Shown: positions 47,968 to 59,494 of the stretch, piece after piece
Position numbering within the stretch: position 1 is the first letter of the stretch
Layout: each line of letters begins with the position of its first letter
DNA from: Lycium barbarum
Taxonomy: Eukaryota; Streptophyta; Magnoliopsida; Solanales; Solanaceae
Direction: 5' to 3'
Assembly (NCBI RefSeq): GCF_019175385.1
Contig: NC_083346.1
Location: 89,232,543 to 89,296,542, forward strand
DNA length: 64,000 bases
The notes under the pieces: generated by a model
Told to the model about the DNA's origin: nothing
Databases searched by the model: none
Seen by the model: the letters and a program-made list of their open reading frames with translations, nothing else
Position numbers and translations under genes: made by a program

Positions 47968-48615
47968 GTAGGCGTTTGGCCATGCGATATAAAATGATGA
48001 TTTCATATTTTGATTTTAAATCAGTGTTTGTTTATGCAATTTGCACAAGATTTCAATTTCAACTTTATATCATAATTTCAAATCCCAAAATTTTCAAAAA
48101 GGTATGATTTGGGATTCTAAATCATGATTTCAAGTTATTTTACATGTAAAACTTGACTCATAAGTTTATATTTTTTAGAAAAAAATTCATAAGTTGGTAG
48201 ATATATTTACCAAACATGTTTACCAACCATTTATATCAAATATTAAAAGATTTGTAAGTTGGTAGTATATTTATAACAAATTTACTTTTACCATCTGCAT
48301 TTATTTATACAACTCTGTTCAATTTTCTTTTTTATTGAACTAAAGTTCAATCACTTGATGTTATATTTTTTAGAAAGACCTTCTATTAGCGTATTAATTT
48401 TGTTATGAACTATGATTTGCTCATTTGGTAAAATTGTATAAGAATTGAAAAAGTTTTTATGGTTTTCACAATATGTGCGGTTTTTATGTCGTGAGAAAAA
48501 ATACAACTTAAGAAATCCAAATTGTATATTCAAACAAAACTTTAACTTCAAATCATCATGATTTCAAATAACTGATTTCACATTATGATTTTAAATCATG
48601 TCCAAACGGCTCCTA
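47968..48615. mobile_element. MITE with GCGTTTGGCCATG ends (intact copy)
   Basis: The left end AGGCGTTTGGCCATG pairs with the right end CATGTCCAAACGGCTCCT. The body is AT-rich and rich in ATGATTTC-type words. The same sequence in reverse orientation forms the two halves at 55988-56429 and 60729-60942. Confidence 0.78.
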
Positions 48616-48818
48616 AGAGAATTGTGAAAAATTGAGGGTTCGTGTAATATATTCAGTTTTTGAGGAATTCTCACACAATTTTTTTAATAATATAATATAA
48701 TGCACAACACTCAATAAGTTGCTTTAAAAAAATATATTGTTTCTTGCTAACCAAATTATCACCTAAGTTGAGAGGATGACACATTAATATGTGATGTACG
48801 AGGTTATTGGCTACTAAC

Positions 48819-49190
48819 AGCCCGTTTGGATTGGTTTATAAGTTGGTCAAACTAGATTATAAGCCATTTTTAATTTATTTGAGTATTTGACAAAAATAAA
48901 AAATAGTTTAAATTAAGTTAAAAAATGTTTAAAATAAGTCAAAACCAAGAAGTTGCTCAACCTTAATTTTTTTTTTTTGGCTTAAAAGTCATTTTGATTT
49001 GACCAACAACTTTACCCTTTTATCCATTATATTTTCTGTTAATTCCAATACTACCCTTACTTCTAAAAATCCTTTATGAACTTTTATCCAAATACGTAAC
49101 TGCTTATTTATAAAATAACTTTCAACACTTAAAAAATACTTTAAGTACTTATGCTTAAAAGCCACTTTTTTCAGCTAATCCAAACGGGCT
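48819..49190. mobile_element. MITE with AGCCCGTTTGGATT ends
   Basis: The perfect 14-bp inverted ends AGCCCGTTTGGATT and AATCCAAACGGGCT, with further inner complementarity (TAAGTTGG/AAAGCCA regions). It is 372 bp and non-coding. The flanks CTACTAAC and CTAATACG are only partly alike. Confidence 0.78.
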
Positions 49191-49429
49191 CTAATACGTC
49201 TCACAAAGTACGTACATCCATCCAACCTTTTATGTTCTACCAAGACTTCTTCTTTAGACGTAACTCACAAATCAAACTTATAAATCCAATCCACAAAAAG
49301 AAAAAGATTTTTCTTTTCTATCTCAAAATCCCATAAACTTCTCGGGATATTCTCAGAGAGATCAATATGTGGTTAGATTTTTCTTGACTATAAATACTTC
49401 GAGAAGATCCATAATATCTTTTCATGGAG

Positions 49430-49605
49430 ATCAAATACATCCCAAGAAAGTCCACACCCATCCAAATCCAAATTCAAATCATCCTACTTCGAGAAATACA
49501 CTACTAACGCCCTCGAATCATGAAAAACATTTAGGAGAGAAGAATCAAGGGATAAACAAAATTGTATCCGTATTGTTTATCAATAAAATATTTTGTTTCT
49601 TCACA
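49430..49605 (+). repeat. Truncated LTR fragment of the TRIM-like family
   Basis: GAGAAATACACTACTAACGCCC and AAACAAAATTGTATCCGTATTG match the second half of the LTRs at 43381 and 44031. The 5' part grades into diverged sequence from about 49200, and the terminal bases are lost. Confidence 0.6.
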
Positions 49606-49668
49606 AAAAAAGAAGAAGAAAAACTGCTATCATTTTCATGTAGAAGTTAAATTCAAATTCCACAATTA

Positions 49669-49802
49669 GTAGGGATCTAGTAGCTGAGTTGGTTGACTAC
49701 CTGAACTTTCACCTTGTTGGTGAGGGTTCGAATCCCCACGTTGTAACCCCTTCCCCCATTTCCCCTTTCCCTACTCCCTATATAATAAAAAAAAATAAAA
49801 AA
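49669..49802 (+). mobile_element. tRNA-derived SINE
   Basis: It has an A-box-like TAGCTGAGTTGG and a B-box GGTTCGAATCC at normal spacing, a C/T-rich middle and an A-rich tail. It is flanked by the perfect 10-bp duplication TCCACAATTA (49659-49668 and 49803-49812). It is not a functional tRNA gene because no cloverleaf extends beyond the boxes. Confidence 0.88.
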
Positions 49803-50051
49803 TCCACAATTAAGTTAAATGAAGAATAAGATTTGGTTCACCAAAACATTACTTAATTCATGTCAAAATGAGTAGGTGCGGTAGAGTAGAGGTTTGAGAA
49901 GTACTCCTTTATCTATGACTTCATGTTAACGAAACACGTGAATAATTGAAGGTCACAAGTAAGTATTTGGACAAATCACTTCCAACAAAACAATATTACT
50001 GCACACCAACATGTCACACTGTAAAATCAAATATTATATTCTATTATATAA

Positions 50052-51268
50052 GTAGTACAACAACAACAACAACATACCCAGTTGGCTCCTACTACGTGGG
50101 GTCTGGGGAGGGTAAAATATACGCAGACCTTACCCCCACCTTGGAAGGTAGGGAGGCAGTTTCCGAAAGACCCTCGGCTCAGAAGAAAACAAGGAAAACA
50201 AAGGAAACAAGGGAAAAGAGTCAGATACGGACAAGCAAATCAAAACCATGTGAAAATGAGAAATAGCAAGAGCAACGAAGTCATGATAAAATAACAAAGA
50301 TAGACAAGATCAACACATAGAAGCGGGATAAAAATACTCCTAATACGAGAAAGGAAACCTCGCAGCCCCCCACTAGCCCTCTACCTTGATACTCGACCTC
50401 CACCCCCTCCTATCACCGGTCATGTCCTCGGTAAGCTGGAGTAACGCCATATCTTGCCGAATCACCTCTCCCCAGGCCTTCTTTGGCCTACCCCTCCCTC
50501 TCTTCAGGCCCACCACAGCCATCCTCTCACACCTCCTGACTGGCGCATCAGCGCATCTCCGCTGCACGTGGACGAACCACCTCAACCTCCCTTCCCGCAT
50601 CTTATCCACCACAGGGGCCACACCCACCTTATCTCGAATCATTTCATTCCTAATCCTATCTCTCCTGGTATGCCCGCACATCCATCTCAGCATCCGCATC
50701 TCAGCTACCTTCATCTTCTGGACATGCGCTTTCCTAACTGGCCAGCATTCCATCCCATACAACATAGCCGGTCTAACCACCGCTTTGTAGAACTTTCCCT
50801 TTAGAATAGGCGGCACCTTCTTATCACACAACACCCCGATGCGAGCTTCCATTTCATCCATCCCGCTCCAATACGATGTGTGATATCGTCGTCAATCTCG
50901 CCAGTCCCTTGGATGATCAACCCCAGGTACTTGAAACTTTCTTTCTTCGGGATGACCTGTGTATCCAGCTGCACGTCCTCGTCCTCTACTTGACTCCCAT
51001 TACTGAACTTGCACTCTAAGTACTCTGTCTTAGTCCTACTCAACTTGAAACCCTTCGACTCCAGAGTCTGTCGCCAAACCTCCAGTCTCGCGTTCACACC
51101 GCTCCGCGATTCGTCAATAAGCACAATATCATCTGCAAACAACATGCACCACGGTACCTCTCCTTGAATGTGGCTTGTCAGAGCGTCCATAGCCACCGCA
51201 AACAGAAACGAGCTAAGCGCGAACCCCTGGTGCAGGCCCATCGTGACTGGGAAGTGTTCCAAGTCACC
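50052..51268 (-). mobile_element. RTE-type LINE, 5'-truncated
   Basis: The minus-strand frames 51262-50801 and 50861-50373 (joined by a one-base frame change) encode the C-terminal half of a LINE reverse transcriptase: [20 protein letters not shown], the catalytic FADDIVLI, then [10 protein letters not shown] and [10 protein letters not shown]. The 3' end carries TTG repeats (plus strand ACAACAACAAC at 50056). The perfect 12-bp duplication TCTATTATATAA flanks it (50040-50051 and 51269-51280). The endonuclease and the start of RT are missing, the usual outcome of incomplete target-primed reverse transcription. Confidence 0.93.
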
Positions 51269-51280
51269 TCTATTATATAA

Positions 51281-53140
51281 AACTATATTTCAAAATACTT
51301 TAAAGATGCATAAATTTGCTCAACTCGTGGAACCCGAAGCTCAATGGTATTTTTGTCGCTTTGGGAAAGCTGAATATTCTCTAGTCTACACTTGCTGATG
51401 ACTAGTTTTCAAACCCCTCAATTTTATTAATTAATTGATAATGAATATTTTACATCAATCTTTCTCTATCAATTTTGCTTTTACCAAAGGCAAATTGGAA
51501 TTTCAGTCCCACACCCCAAGACTATTCTTTCGCTTTATGTCATTTGTAATGGCCACAACGTATTTTTCTTGGCTTTGGAGAATGAGATGGTTGAAATAGC
51601 TAATTATACATTTGCATTTCAATCCCGTGACCTTTTGTTTATTAAGTATTAGCCCTTTTCAACAACTAATAACCTACCAAGGTATGTAAGTTGACTAAGC
51701 ACCAAAAAGTTTATTGAGTTAATTATTCCATGTATAGATGTAATTGTAGAAAATTTAGCACTTTTGTGAACTCCTCTCGAACGATTAAACCAAAATGGTG
51801 ATATAATGTACCTTCCTTTTTTTTTTTTTTCCTTTCTAAAAGATTGACATAAAAGAAAATCATATTACATCATTTAATGCCATAAGCAGGAACAGGACTA
51901 AGTTCAATTGGATTCCCTTCATTAAAAAATCACATTATGCAAATTGGATTCCCTTCATTAAAAAATCACATTATGCAAATTATGGTATGTTGGATCTCCT
52001 TGAGAGAAGGAAAAATGCTACTCCGTAGTATTATAGTAGCGAAGGGAGGACATAAGGAAGATACTATTATATAGATTAGTAGCAAAGGAAGTCAAATAAT
52101 TACTCTAGTTCACAAGTTTAAATCCCAAGTGTGATACTAATACCTTATATGTGCTACTATTACATTGACGTGACACCAAATCAATTGTTGAAATATCATT
52201 TTAAAGAAAAAAAGTCTTGCAATTTTTTTTTTTCATTAAATAAAAAAAAAAACTTTTTTTCTGCTTTATACGAAGCACAATTTTCTTCAAAATAATAGCT
52301 GAACAAATGCTAATTACTTAGGCCTATATGAGCTACTTTTAAAGCGTGAAAACTTTTTATCTCAAGGGATCAATAACTTTAGAGATTAAGTTAATGACTT
52401 AGAGATTAAACTAGAATTGCACAATCAAATCAAATTAATATAAAGAAGAAAGATTTTTTTTTAAAAAAAGTAAAGGGAAATGGAGATCCTGTATGAATTT
52501 GATGCCTCCATCTTTGAATAAAAATCATTCGTATCCATTTTGGGATTTCTTTTCGAGAATATTTGACATGTGAACTTTACATCAAATGAAATGCTAAACC
52601 CATCAATTACAGTAGAATATGGGGCCCATTTCGGTCACCTGCCCAATTATCAACACCTAACCAAACAATAGTACTAATCTCAATAGTTAAAGAGGAAATA
52701 TTGTGAGAAAAAAGAAAAAAAAAAGAAAAAAAAAGGTTAAAGTGGAAATAAAGGTGATTGATGTAAAAGAAAATCTTTGTTCTTCTTCAACATGTCATGA
52801 ATTAATTGGACCTATGCCATATGCACATTACGTTATTATTAAGCAAACCAGCCTTGCGTTGATGTGACTCTACTTTTTTAAAACCTTCTAATCCCAAAGA
52901 AGAGGCAATAAAGATATTAATTTCTGCAAAAACTGATTTTTTTACTTTTTTGGTGTTCGGTTGGAACAAGAAAAAAGGGTTCGATTTTTCAAATTTTGAA
53001 GCAAACACCATAGTATCATTTTTAAAAAGCTGGCCAATTGTTTTGTTGGCTATGATGGTAGAAAGGTTTATGAGAGGACACTATGAATGTAATGCAATAT
53101 GAAATAGTGCAGTTTGTTAGGAAAAGACTTTGACTAATTA
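51281..53140. other. AT-rich non-coding stretch
   Basis: No gene recognised. The only clear structure is the 36-bp tandem duplication at 51906-51977; several A- and T-runs occur. Confidence 0.6.
51906..51977. repeat. Perfect 36-bp tandem duplication
   Basis: The unit AATTGGATTCCCTTC...TTATGCA occurs twice with no mismatch (51906-51941 and 51942-51977), which suggests a recent slippage event. Confidence 0.9.
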
Positions 53141-53385
53141 GGGTGTGTTTGGTAGGAAGGAAAATGTTATCCTGAAAAATATATGAATCTTTTATTTATA
53201 TTTTAGTGTTTGATAATTAAGAAAATAAATATTATTTCAAGAGTATTTATATATAATTTAAGAAAACACTAAAGGGATAAGGTAGGGTGGGAGTGCGGGG
53301 GTCGGGGGAGAGTGAAGGAGACAATGAACTTGAAATGCTACTTATAAAATTTGTTTTCGTACTCCCATTAGAAAAATCAGTTTTT
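53141..53385. mobile_element. Truncated Tourist-like MITE, same family as the intronic one
   Basis: GGGTGTGTTTGGTAGGAAGG follows TTA at 53138-53140. The inner part GAACTTGAAATGCTACTTAT is the reverse complement of the ATAAGTGACATTCCAAGTTC segment at about 13823. A G-rich tract (GGGTGGGAGTGCGGGGGTCG) lies at about 53285. The far inverted end is missing. Confidence 0.65.
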
Positions 53386-54626
53386 TTTTTTTTTTTAAAT
53401 AACTTATTTTTCTAAAGAAAAAATTGAAGTCTAATCTTGTCTACTTTGAGGCCACTGGCCGGGGGGGAAAGATTGGGTCAGGCTTAGGTGTTTCTTTTTT
53501 GTGATTTTTATAGAAATATGCAAAATAGAATTAACTCACAATACTGTTATTTTCAAAATATTACAACAAAAAGTTTACGTTAATATGTACAATCTCCAAT
53601 AAAATCTATAATATTAGGAATTTAAAAGATTTGAACTTTCAAATAGTGCGGACAGTTGTTGCTTGTTTGAGTTGGTTACGGTCGATATGATTCTCGAACC
53701 GAAACGGCTGGATGTTGTTGGTTTGAAATCATGATTGATTTTTTCTCTTTTTGGAAAATTGAGTTCACTTGTAAAAACAGTTCCTGAAAAATATTGAATA
53801 AAGTTGAAATTTTGATTGACTATTGCTTTGGTGATTAAGACATGAAGAACCGAAGTCAGCCATTTTCTATGAAACTTTGAAGCATCGAGCTAAATTAAGG
53901 TTTGCAAAATCGGAATCATTCTCAATTGGCTGTTGCTCCAAAAGTTTGAGAACATCTTGAGTGAGGAGCTAATATCTCAAGTCTGACCTGTTTAATATAG
54001 ATTTTGTGAGGTTTTGAATCAAATTTCATATTGAACTGTGAGATTGAAGAACAATCCCATGAATGTCACTTGTATATCATATGTATGTGACACGTATGTC
54101 AATTGTGTATTATATGTATGTTATGTATATAATAACATAAACGACAGACGTAGGATATACATAAATATAAACATACAATGATATATTGTAACATACACCA
54201 TTGTCTTATTTTTCCTTTTGCAAAATTCGACTTCAAAAATCTTTTTATATATCAAAATCGATTCGAATCAGTTCTAAATGAAACCAAACTTCATAATCAA
54301 CTCCTCCAAAATGTTTCCAACAAGATCAAGCAACACCAATTTGGTACCATTGTATATTGGTTGCATAAGTGTATTCAGAACCTTTAGATCCCCTACCATT
54401 CATCTAATTCTTCCCTCAAAACTCTCTGTCTTAATTTTTCTCTTCTTCCTTGATCTAGCTGCATTTCAAATTAAGAACATTCAATGATCAAAGCAAATTC
54501 ACGAACAAAAATTGAGAGATGTGTGATAGGGAGAAAGAGATACGGAAGAATTATTGGAGGAACAGAAAGATTGGGTAAGATAAGTTTTTACTAAAATTGG
54601 AATAGAATAGTTGGCTTGAATTTATG
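53386..54626. other. AT-rich non-coding stretch
   Basis: No gene recognised. A TATGTATGT-type simple-sequence patch occurs at about 54070-54170. Confidence 0.55.
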
Positions 54627-54891
54627 AAAGGGATAATTTCAAAGACCTCCCGGAATTCTTCTATATCTCTTTCTCATATTCTAATTGGTCTCCCTCGTGG
54701 TTTACGATATTACAGTAATATCTAAAAGGGCAAATCTGTCATATTGTATTAATTTTTATTTATGATAAATGGTTTAAAGGAATTGTTACAAAAAAATCTA
54801 AATAAGGGAGGTCACCATAATATCGTAAACCACAAGGGAGGTCAGTGTGATAGAGTTAAACCTGAGGGGAGGTCTCTGAAATTATCCCTTT
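54627..54891. mobile_element. Foldback MITE with AAAGGGATAATTTCA ends
   Basis: The left AAAGGGATAATTTCAAAGAC and the right GTCTCTGAAATTATCCCTTT are inverted copies. A second inner pair (CTCGTGGTTTACGATATTA and TAATATCGTAAACCACAAG) makes most of the 265 bp self-complementary. The target site is unclear. Confidence 0.78.
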
Positions 54892-54909
54892 ATAAAATGC
54901 TAACTATTA

Positions 54910-55135
54910 CTCCCTCCGTCCCAATTTATGTGATATAGTTTGACTGGACACGGAATTTAAGAAATAAATAAAGACTTTTGAATCTTGTGGTCTAAAACAA
55001 GTTGAAGATATTTGTGTGGTTATAAATCATCAAAAGTAAAGTTTAAAGTTAAATTATTGTCAAATAAGGGAATGCATCATTGTTTTTTAGACGGATAAAA
55101 AGGAAAGTGTATCACATAAATTGGGACAAAGGAAG
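54910..55135. mobile_element. Stowaway (Tc1/mariner) MITE
   Basis: The left CTCCCTCCGTCCCAATTTAT and the right ATAAATTGGGACAAAGGAAG are inverted ends of the classic Stowaway type. TA target duplications stand at 54908-54909 and 55136-55137. It is 226 bp and non-coding. Confidence 0.92.
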
Positions 55136-55204
55136 TATTAAGTTGGATAATAATTCGAAAGTCTCTATATAAAAATAGTATTTCATTTTATTTTTTTAAC
55201 TTTT

Positions 55205-55581
55205 TCATTTTTTTTTATTATATAGGGGATAGGAAAAGGGGAAATGGGGGCGGGAATTCGAACCCTCACCAATAAGGTGAAAGTTCAGGTAGCCAACCAA
55301 ATCAGTGGTAGAGCTAGGATATACATTAAGGGGTGTCAAAAAATATAGTTATATCGTTACCCAGGTTCGACCACGCGATAGTAGGGAAATTTTGCAACCC
55401 CTTAATTGTTGAGCTAAACCATCAACTTGTGTCAAGGGGTGTCAACACTGGTATACATACCTATAAAATTAAAATTTCACCTATCTGTACAATGTAATTT
55501 TCCGGCGAAGGGGTGTCGCTTGACATCCCTTGGGCATGGGTGGCTCCGCCCCTGCAACCAACTAAGCTACTAGATCCCTAC
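55205..55581 (-). mobile_element. tRNA-derived SINE, split by a MITE
   Basis: The reverse complement of the SINE at 49669: GATTCGAACCC-type B box (GGAATTCGAACCCTCACC at about 55252) and, after the inserted MITE, the A box in AACTAAGCTACTAGATCCC. The possible 7-bp duplication TATTTCA is at 55179-55185 and 55582-55588. The body is cut by the element at 55303-55554. Confidence 0.82.
55303..55554. mobile_element. TIR MITE inserted in the SINE
   Basis: The ends CAGTGGTAGAGC and GGCTCCGCCCCTG are imperfect inverted repeats. The flanks CAACCAAAT (55294-55302) and CAACCAACT (55555-55563) agree at 8 of 9 bases, which are target duplications of 9 bp. Excision in silico restores a continuous SINE. The 9-bp duplication suggests Mutator-like; the CAGGGGCGGA-type end would also fit hAT. 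Confidence 0.78.
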
Positions 55582-56429
55582 TATTTCAGGGTTCTATTTC
55601 GTCTTGCAGTGTATTTTTTTTAAGGGACTTAGCTAATTCAAATTTATTAGCACGAGGTCTATTTATATTCTATTCATCTCAAAAAGGATAATAAGATTTG
55701 TGATAGCGTCGTAATAAGATTCAAAGTGTGATAGCGTCAACTTATAAATTTAGACATCAATCCTTTAGCTATTTTTCTAAACCCAAGAGACATTGAAGTA
55801 CTATAAATCACAATTTCTTATTATTAAAATTGAAATATTTAGAAAATGTTTGTGAAATTTGTAACAACTTATTGATCTCTAAATGATAATATTAACATAT
55901 AAATTGGAACCAAAGAAGTTATTATACTTCTACTTTAAGTATGAAATTTGTCTTTTAAGGATACACTTGATTGAGTGTAAAGGTTTAAGACCCGTTTGGA
56001 CATGATTTGAAATCAGTGATTTGAAATCATGATATGAAATCAATGTTTTGAAATTAAGGTGATTTGAAGTTGAAGTTTTATTTGAACATGCAATTTGGAT
56101 TTCTTAAGTTGTATTTTTTTCATAAACATAAAACCTCACAAGTTGTGAAAACCATCAAAACTTCCCTAATTCTTTTAGAATTTTACCAAATGAGCAAATC
56201 ATAGTTCATAACAAAGTTAATACGCTACTAGAAGACCTTTTTAAAATATACAACATCTATTAATCGAACTTTAGTTCAATAAAAAGAAAAATTGAACGTG
56301 AGTTATAGTATAACTACTCTTTAATATAATCCTTCCACATGGTATTGAACATGAGTCGTAGTATAACTACTCTTTAAAATTGAACATGAGTTGTTAAACA
56401 TGGTTGATAAATATATCCACCAACTTATA

Positions 56430-57070
56430 TGATACAAGAACGGATACGTGGAAATGAGAAATTAAGAAGATAAACAAAAAGAAAAGAAAAGATAGATAAT
56501 TTGACACAACTTAAGATTCAATTTAGCAACCAAAGTTATATAAAACTAAGACCTCTAAATTATCATCAAAAGAAACACCAAATTCTTAAGTTGACCTTAA
56601 GGGAATTGAATTCCCAAGCAACCAACCTCTCAACAATGCAAGATTCAACAAGAGCCTACCAAAGGCCTCTCACAAGTTTCTCTCTCTAGAGATAACCCTA
56701 AAACACTCAATATATTCATAATTCATCAAAAAGCCAAGTATTGAAATGTTTAGTCTACTATTTATACTAATGAAATAAAGAAGACACTACATTATTAGCA
56801 ATTATACCCTTAATGAAGTAAGGGCCTTGTTTGAATGTCTTCCATGGAAGTGAAACTTGAAAAGGCTTGCATTTAAGTACTAGTCCCTTTTGCATGAATA
56901 GCCTCATTCTCCAAATAGCCTCCCAAGCTATCTTCCATATCTTGAATGTGACGTTCTTGAAGTCTTCCATCCAAGCTATCTCCCATATCTTGAAGGCCAT
57001 CCTATGTGTGCCTCCCATGATCTTCAAAGACTCCATCTTCATGAAGCTCGATGGAGTTGGTCTTGTATCA
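56430..57070 (-). repeat. 3' LTR of the non-autonomous retroelement
   Basis: Termini TGATACAAG and CTTGTATCA. A TATAAATAG box stands on the minus strand at 56766-56758. The reading frame of the upstream gene continues into the LTR as far as the stop at 56767-56769. Confidence 0.78.
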
Positions 57071-57082
57071 TTCTCCACTTCT
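57071..57082 (-). other. Polypurine tract of the non-autonomous retroelement
   Basis: On the minus strand AGAAGTGGAGAA directly precedes the LTR start at 57070. Confidence 0.65.
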
Positions 57083-58260
57083 TGAAAAGGATTCGTCCTC
57101 GAATCTAAACCTTGCAAAACCATAAGGGAGACAAACAAAAACCAAGTCCTCAACGGATCAGGGTTAGTGTTAGGGTCGACTAACCTACCACCACGCCAAG
57201 TAAGTACAAATTTGTGATATAGCCAAGTATCAACCATTTTCAAGCAAAATAAGCTCTCAAGTAGAGCACTAAGAACTTGGCTAACCCAAAGATTAAGAAA
57301 TGAGGATATTCTAAAAGAGCCAAGGGTTTCAAGACACCAAGCTGGTAGGACATACAAATGATCCTCAATTGCAAAATGATACCATTCACACCAAGTTAAG
57401 ACTTCACCGGGGTCAAAGGGAAAAGATACCCACATATCACGGGCAAGGCAACAACTATGTACCCCAATAGGACCCCGCCCTCCACAAGATGCACTCCCAA
57501 AAAGATCATGAATGTCATCATATGCAAATAGATAGTAAAGAAAGGTGTCACGCAAAATAACTTCATCTAGGGTGTCCTCAAATTTAGTTTCACTATTAAA
57601 CTCAAGAGTATGGTCAATCATACTACTACTATTCGGAACACCCAAGGAAGAATTAGCAATTTGCAGACAAGTTTCACCTTCCTTTTGAACACTTCCCCTC
57701 CCAATAAGTAGATCACAATTCCTCAAGGGAGGATCTCCATCATAGGGAAGAGTGTTATCATCCCATAGTGGATTTTCAAATACCATGTAGTCACCAAAAC
57801 TGGCCACACTTTCAACGTTACAAAACATTCCACTAGGTACTTCACTCTCAATAGTCATGTCATCCTCAAATAAAACATTATCCTTTACAAGAGAGTAATC
57901 CATGAACAATGAGGAGTCAAAGCATGTCATTTCACTCTCAAAAGAACCAATGTCATCTTTCAATGCAGTTTTCGTTCACATGACTATCTACATGACACAC
58001 ATCACCACTATTACATGACACTAAAGTATGATCAAGAGACCTATTTTGACATGAAACAAACAAGGGTGAGATGTCACATTCTTTCAATTGACCAACTATA
58101 TCAACATTATCACTAACTAGAGGTACATTAAACACATCACAAGGATCCTCAAGTAGTGAATTATCATTACAAGCAAGTTGATCAACACAAGTTGGTACTA
58201 TGTCAAACTCGCAAGAATTACTAACATGATGATCACATGACTTTGTACTACCATTTAATT

Positions 58261-58457
58261 CACAAGTGTCAACACTAGGTGGACACAAATCGATCTTGCA
58301 AGAAGAATCAATTTGGTCATCTAAAGGATCAACTAGTGTTTGAGCACCTGCATTCGATAATGCACTATCATTCAAAGCACAAGTGTCAACACTAGGTGGA
58401 CACAAATCGACCTTGCAAGAAGGATCAATTCGGTCATCAATAGGATCAACTAGTGTA
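58261..58457 (-). repeat. 117-bp tandem repeat within the Asp/Cys-rich protein
   Basis: CACAAGTGTCAACACTAGGT and the roughly 60 bases after it occur at 58261 and again at 58378. The period of 117 bp is 39 codons, so the repeat keeps the frame. Confidence 0.85.
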
Positions 58458-58921
58458 GGGACACTTTCAACAATGACATTATCAAGACATGACAAGGATT
58501 CACTAGGCTCAATGCAAGGTAAACTAACTTTTATACTCAAATTGGCATTAAGATCACTCAATAAAGTAAGAGTATTGACAGAAGTTATTTTACCTTGATT
58601 CTCATGTAAGAGATCTTCCTTGCCTTGAGACACCAAAGGGAAGCTCATTTGACCAAGTGAAGTAATGGTCTTGTTCGCCGTTCCTCCTTTCAACCACTTC
58701 CTTTTCAATACCGCCCAAATCTCACTTGGGGTTTCTATAGGTGAAGGAATATGTTGAATTTGTGGCATCTCACAAGAGGGACTTTGCTTCTTCCCTTTTG
58801 ACTTCTTCTCTTGGGAAATGGCTTTGCTCCTATACCCCCTTTCATGTGGTTCGGGATAATGGCCTCTCAAGCTCTCTTTCATTGCATCTAAAGTAGTGAT
58901 TGGATCTCCCCTCTTGTACGC

Positions 58922-59485
58922 CTAATAGTTTGCAAGCTTCTTCTCAAAAGTCCGAATAGCCAATTTCATCTTCCTTTCTTGGGAATAAGGGTAACTAGCA
59001 AAGATTTCTTCCATCATGAACTCCCATTTCACATACTCTTCTCCACTAGCTTCCATAATCAAGATAGGCCATTTCACATTAGGCTCTTGCACTTTTATAC
59101 TTGGATTCGTTCTACGAAGTACGTATGAAAATAGAGGTTTCCTCCTTTCATCCACGACATACTTATGCCACTCTTGCTCATATATGATCTCATGCCTTCG
59201 AAACCTAGGGCCACCTAAACATACGGGACAAGTATCCATTGGAAGCACATCACACCAAACTTCCTCTTGGTACTCACCACGTGAAATGAATACCATCACT
59301 CTCCTATCAACCCAATACCCTCCCTCGTCATAATAAGGATTTTGCCTAATCACACAAGGTAACCTTAACTCTTCAACCGCACGAGGGGTGATGAAGTTGG
59401 TGTAACAATCGTCATCAAGCACAAGAATTCCCTCTCTACCACAAAGGTTTACTTTGGTCTCCATGAATCGCCTCTTTGGAACCAC
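58922..59485 (-). pseudogene. Retropepsin-like domain of the non-autonomous retroelement
   Basis: About 187 residues on the minus strand. METKVNLCGREGILVLDDDC, then ITPRAVEELRLPC, aligns with the first half of gypsy-type retropepsins, and VWCDVLPMDTCPVCLGGPRF with their second-half motif (CDV.PM......LGRPW). The active-site D-S/T-G appears as DDD, so peptidase activity is doubtful. The frame is intact except for the TAG at 58922-58924, after which it continues in phase. Confidence 0.75.
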
Positions 59486-59494
59486 CTTCTTTAG

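Larger units (their letters stand above)
56767..58882 (-). pseudogene. Asp/Cys-rich C-terminal protein of the non-autonomous retroelement
   Basis: A nearly open frame of about 700 codons (58882-56767) with one single-base frame change at about 57955. It follows the retropepsin frame in phase, separated only by one TAG at 58922-58924. It begins MKESLRGHYPEPHERGYRSK, then a Lys-rich patch. A long acidic region with many regularly placed Cys and Asp includes a 39-residue tandem repeat (LCPPSVDTC) at 58455-58261. The tail is Trp/Phe-rich and runs through DSRTNPFQE, the segment just before the polypurine tract, into the LTR. I recognise no function. In autonomous gypsy elements this place is held by reverse transcriptase. 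Confidence 0.65.

Noticed and set aside
49681..49740. tRNA gene candidate (A and B boxes)
   Set aside because: No acceptor stem or cloverleaf, a long C/T-rich and A-rich tail and target duplications: it is a SINE. The same applies to 61572-61704 and 55205-55581.
50386..50804. Two long plus-strand open frames over the LINE
   Set aside because: They are antisense shadows of the LINE reverse transcriptase read on the minus strand and match no family.
56867..57085. Plus-strand 72-codon open frame and the CTCCATC...GATGGAG hairpin as a microRNA precursor
   Set aside because: The stem is only about 7 bp plus a short palindrome and is part of the LTR start, repeated at 60684. It is too short for a plant microRNA hairpin.
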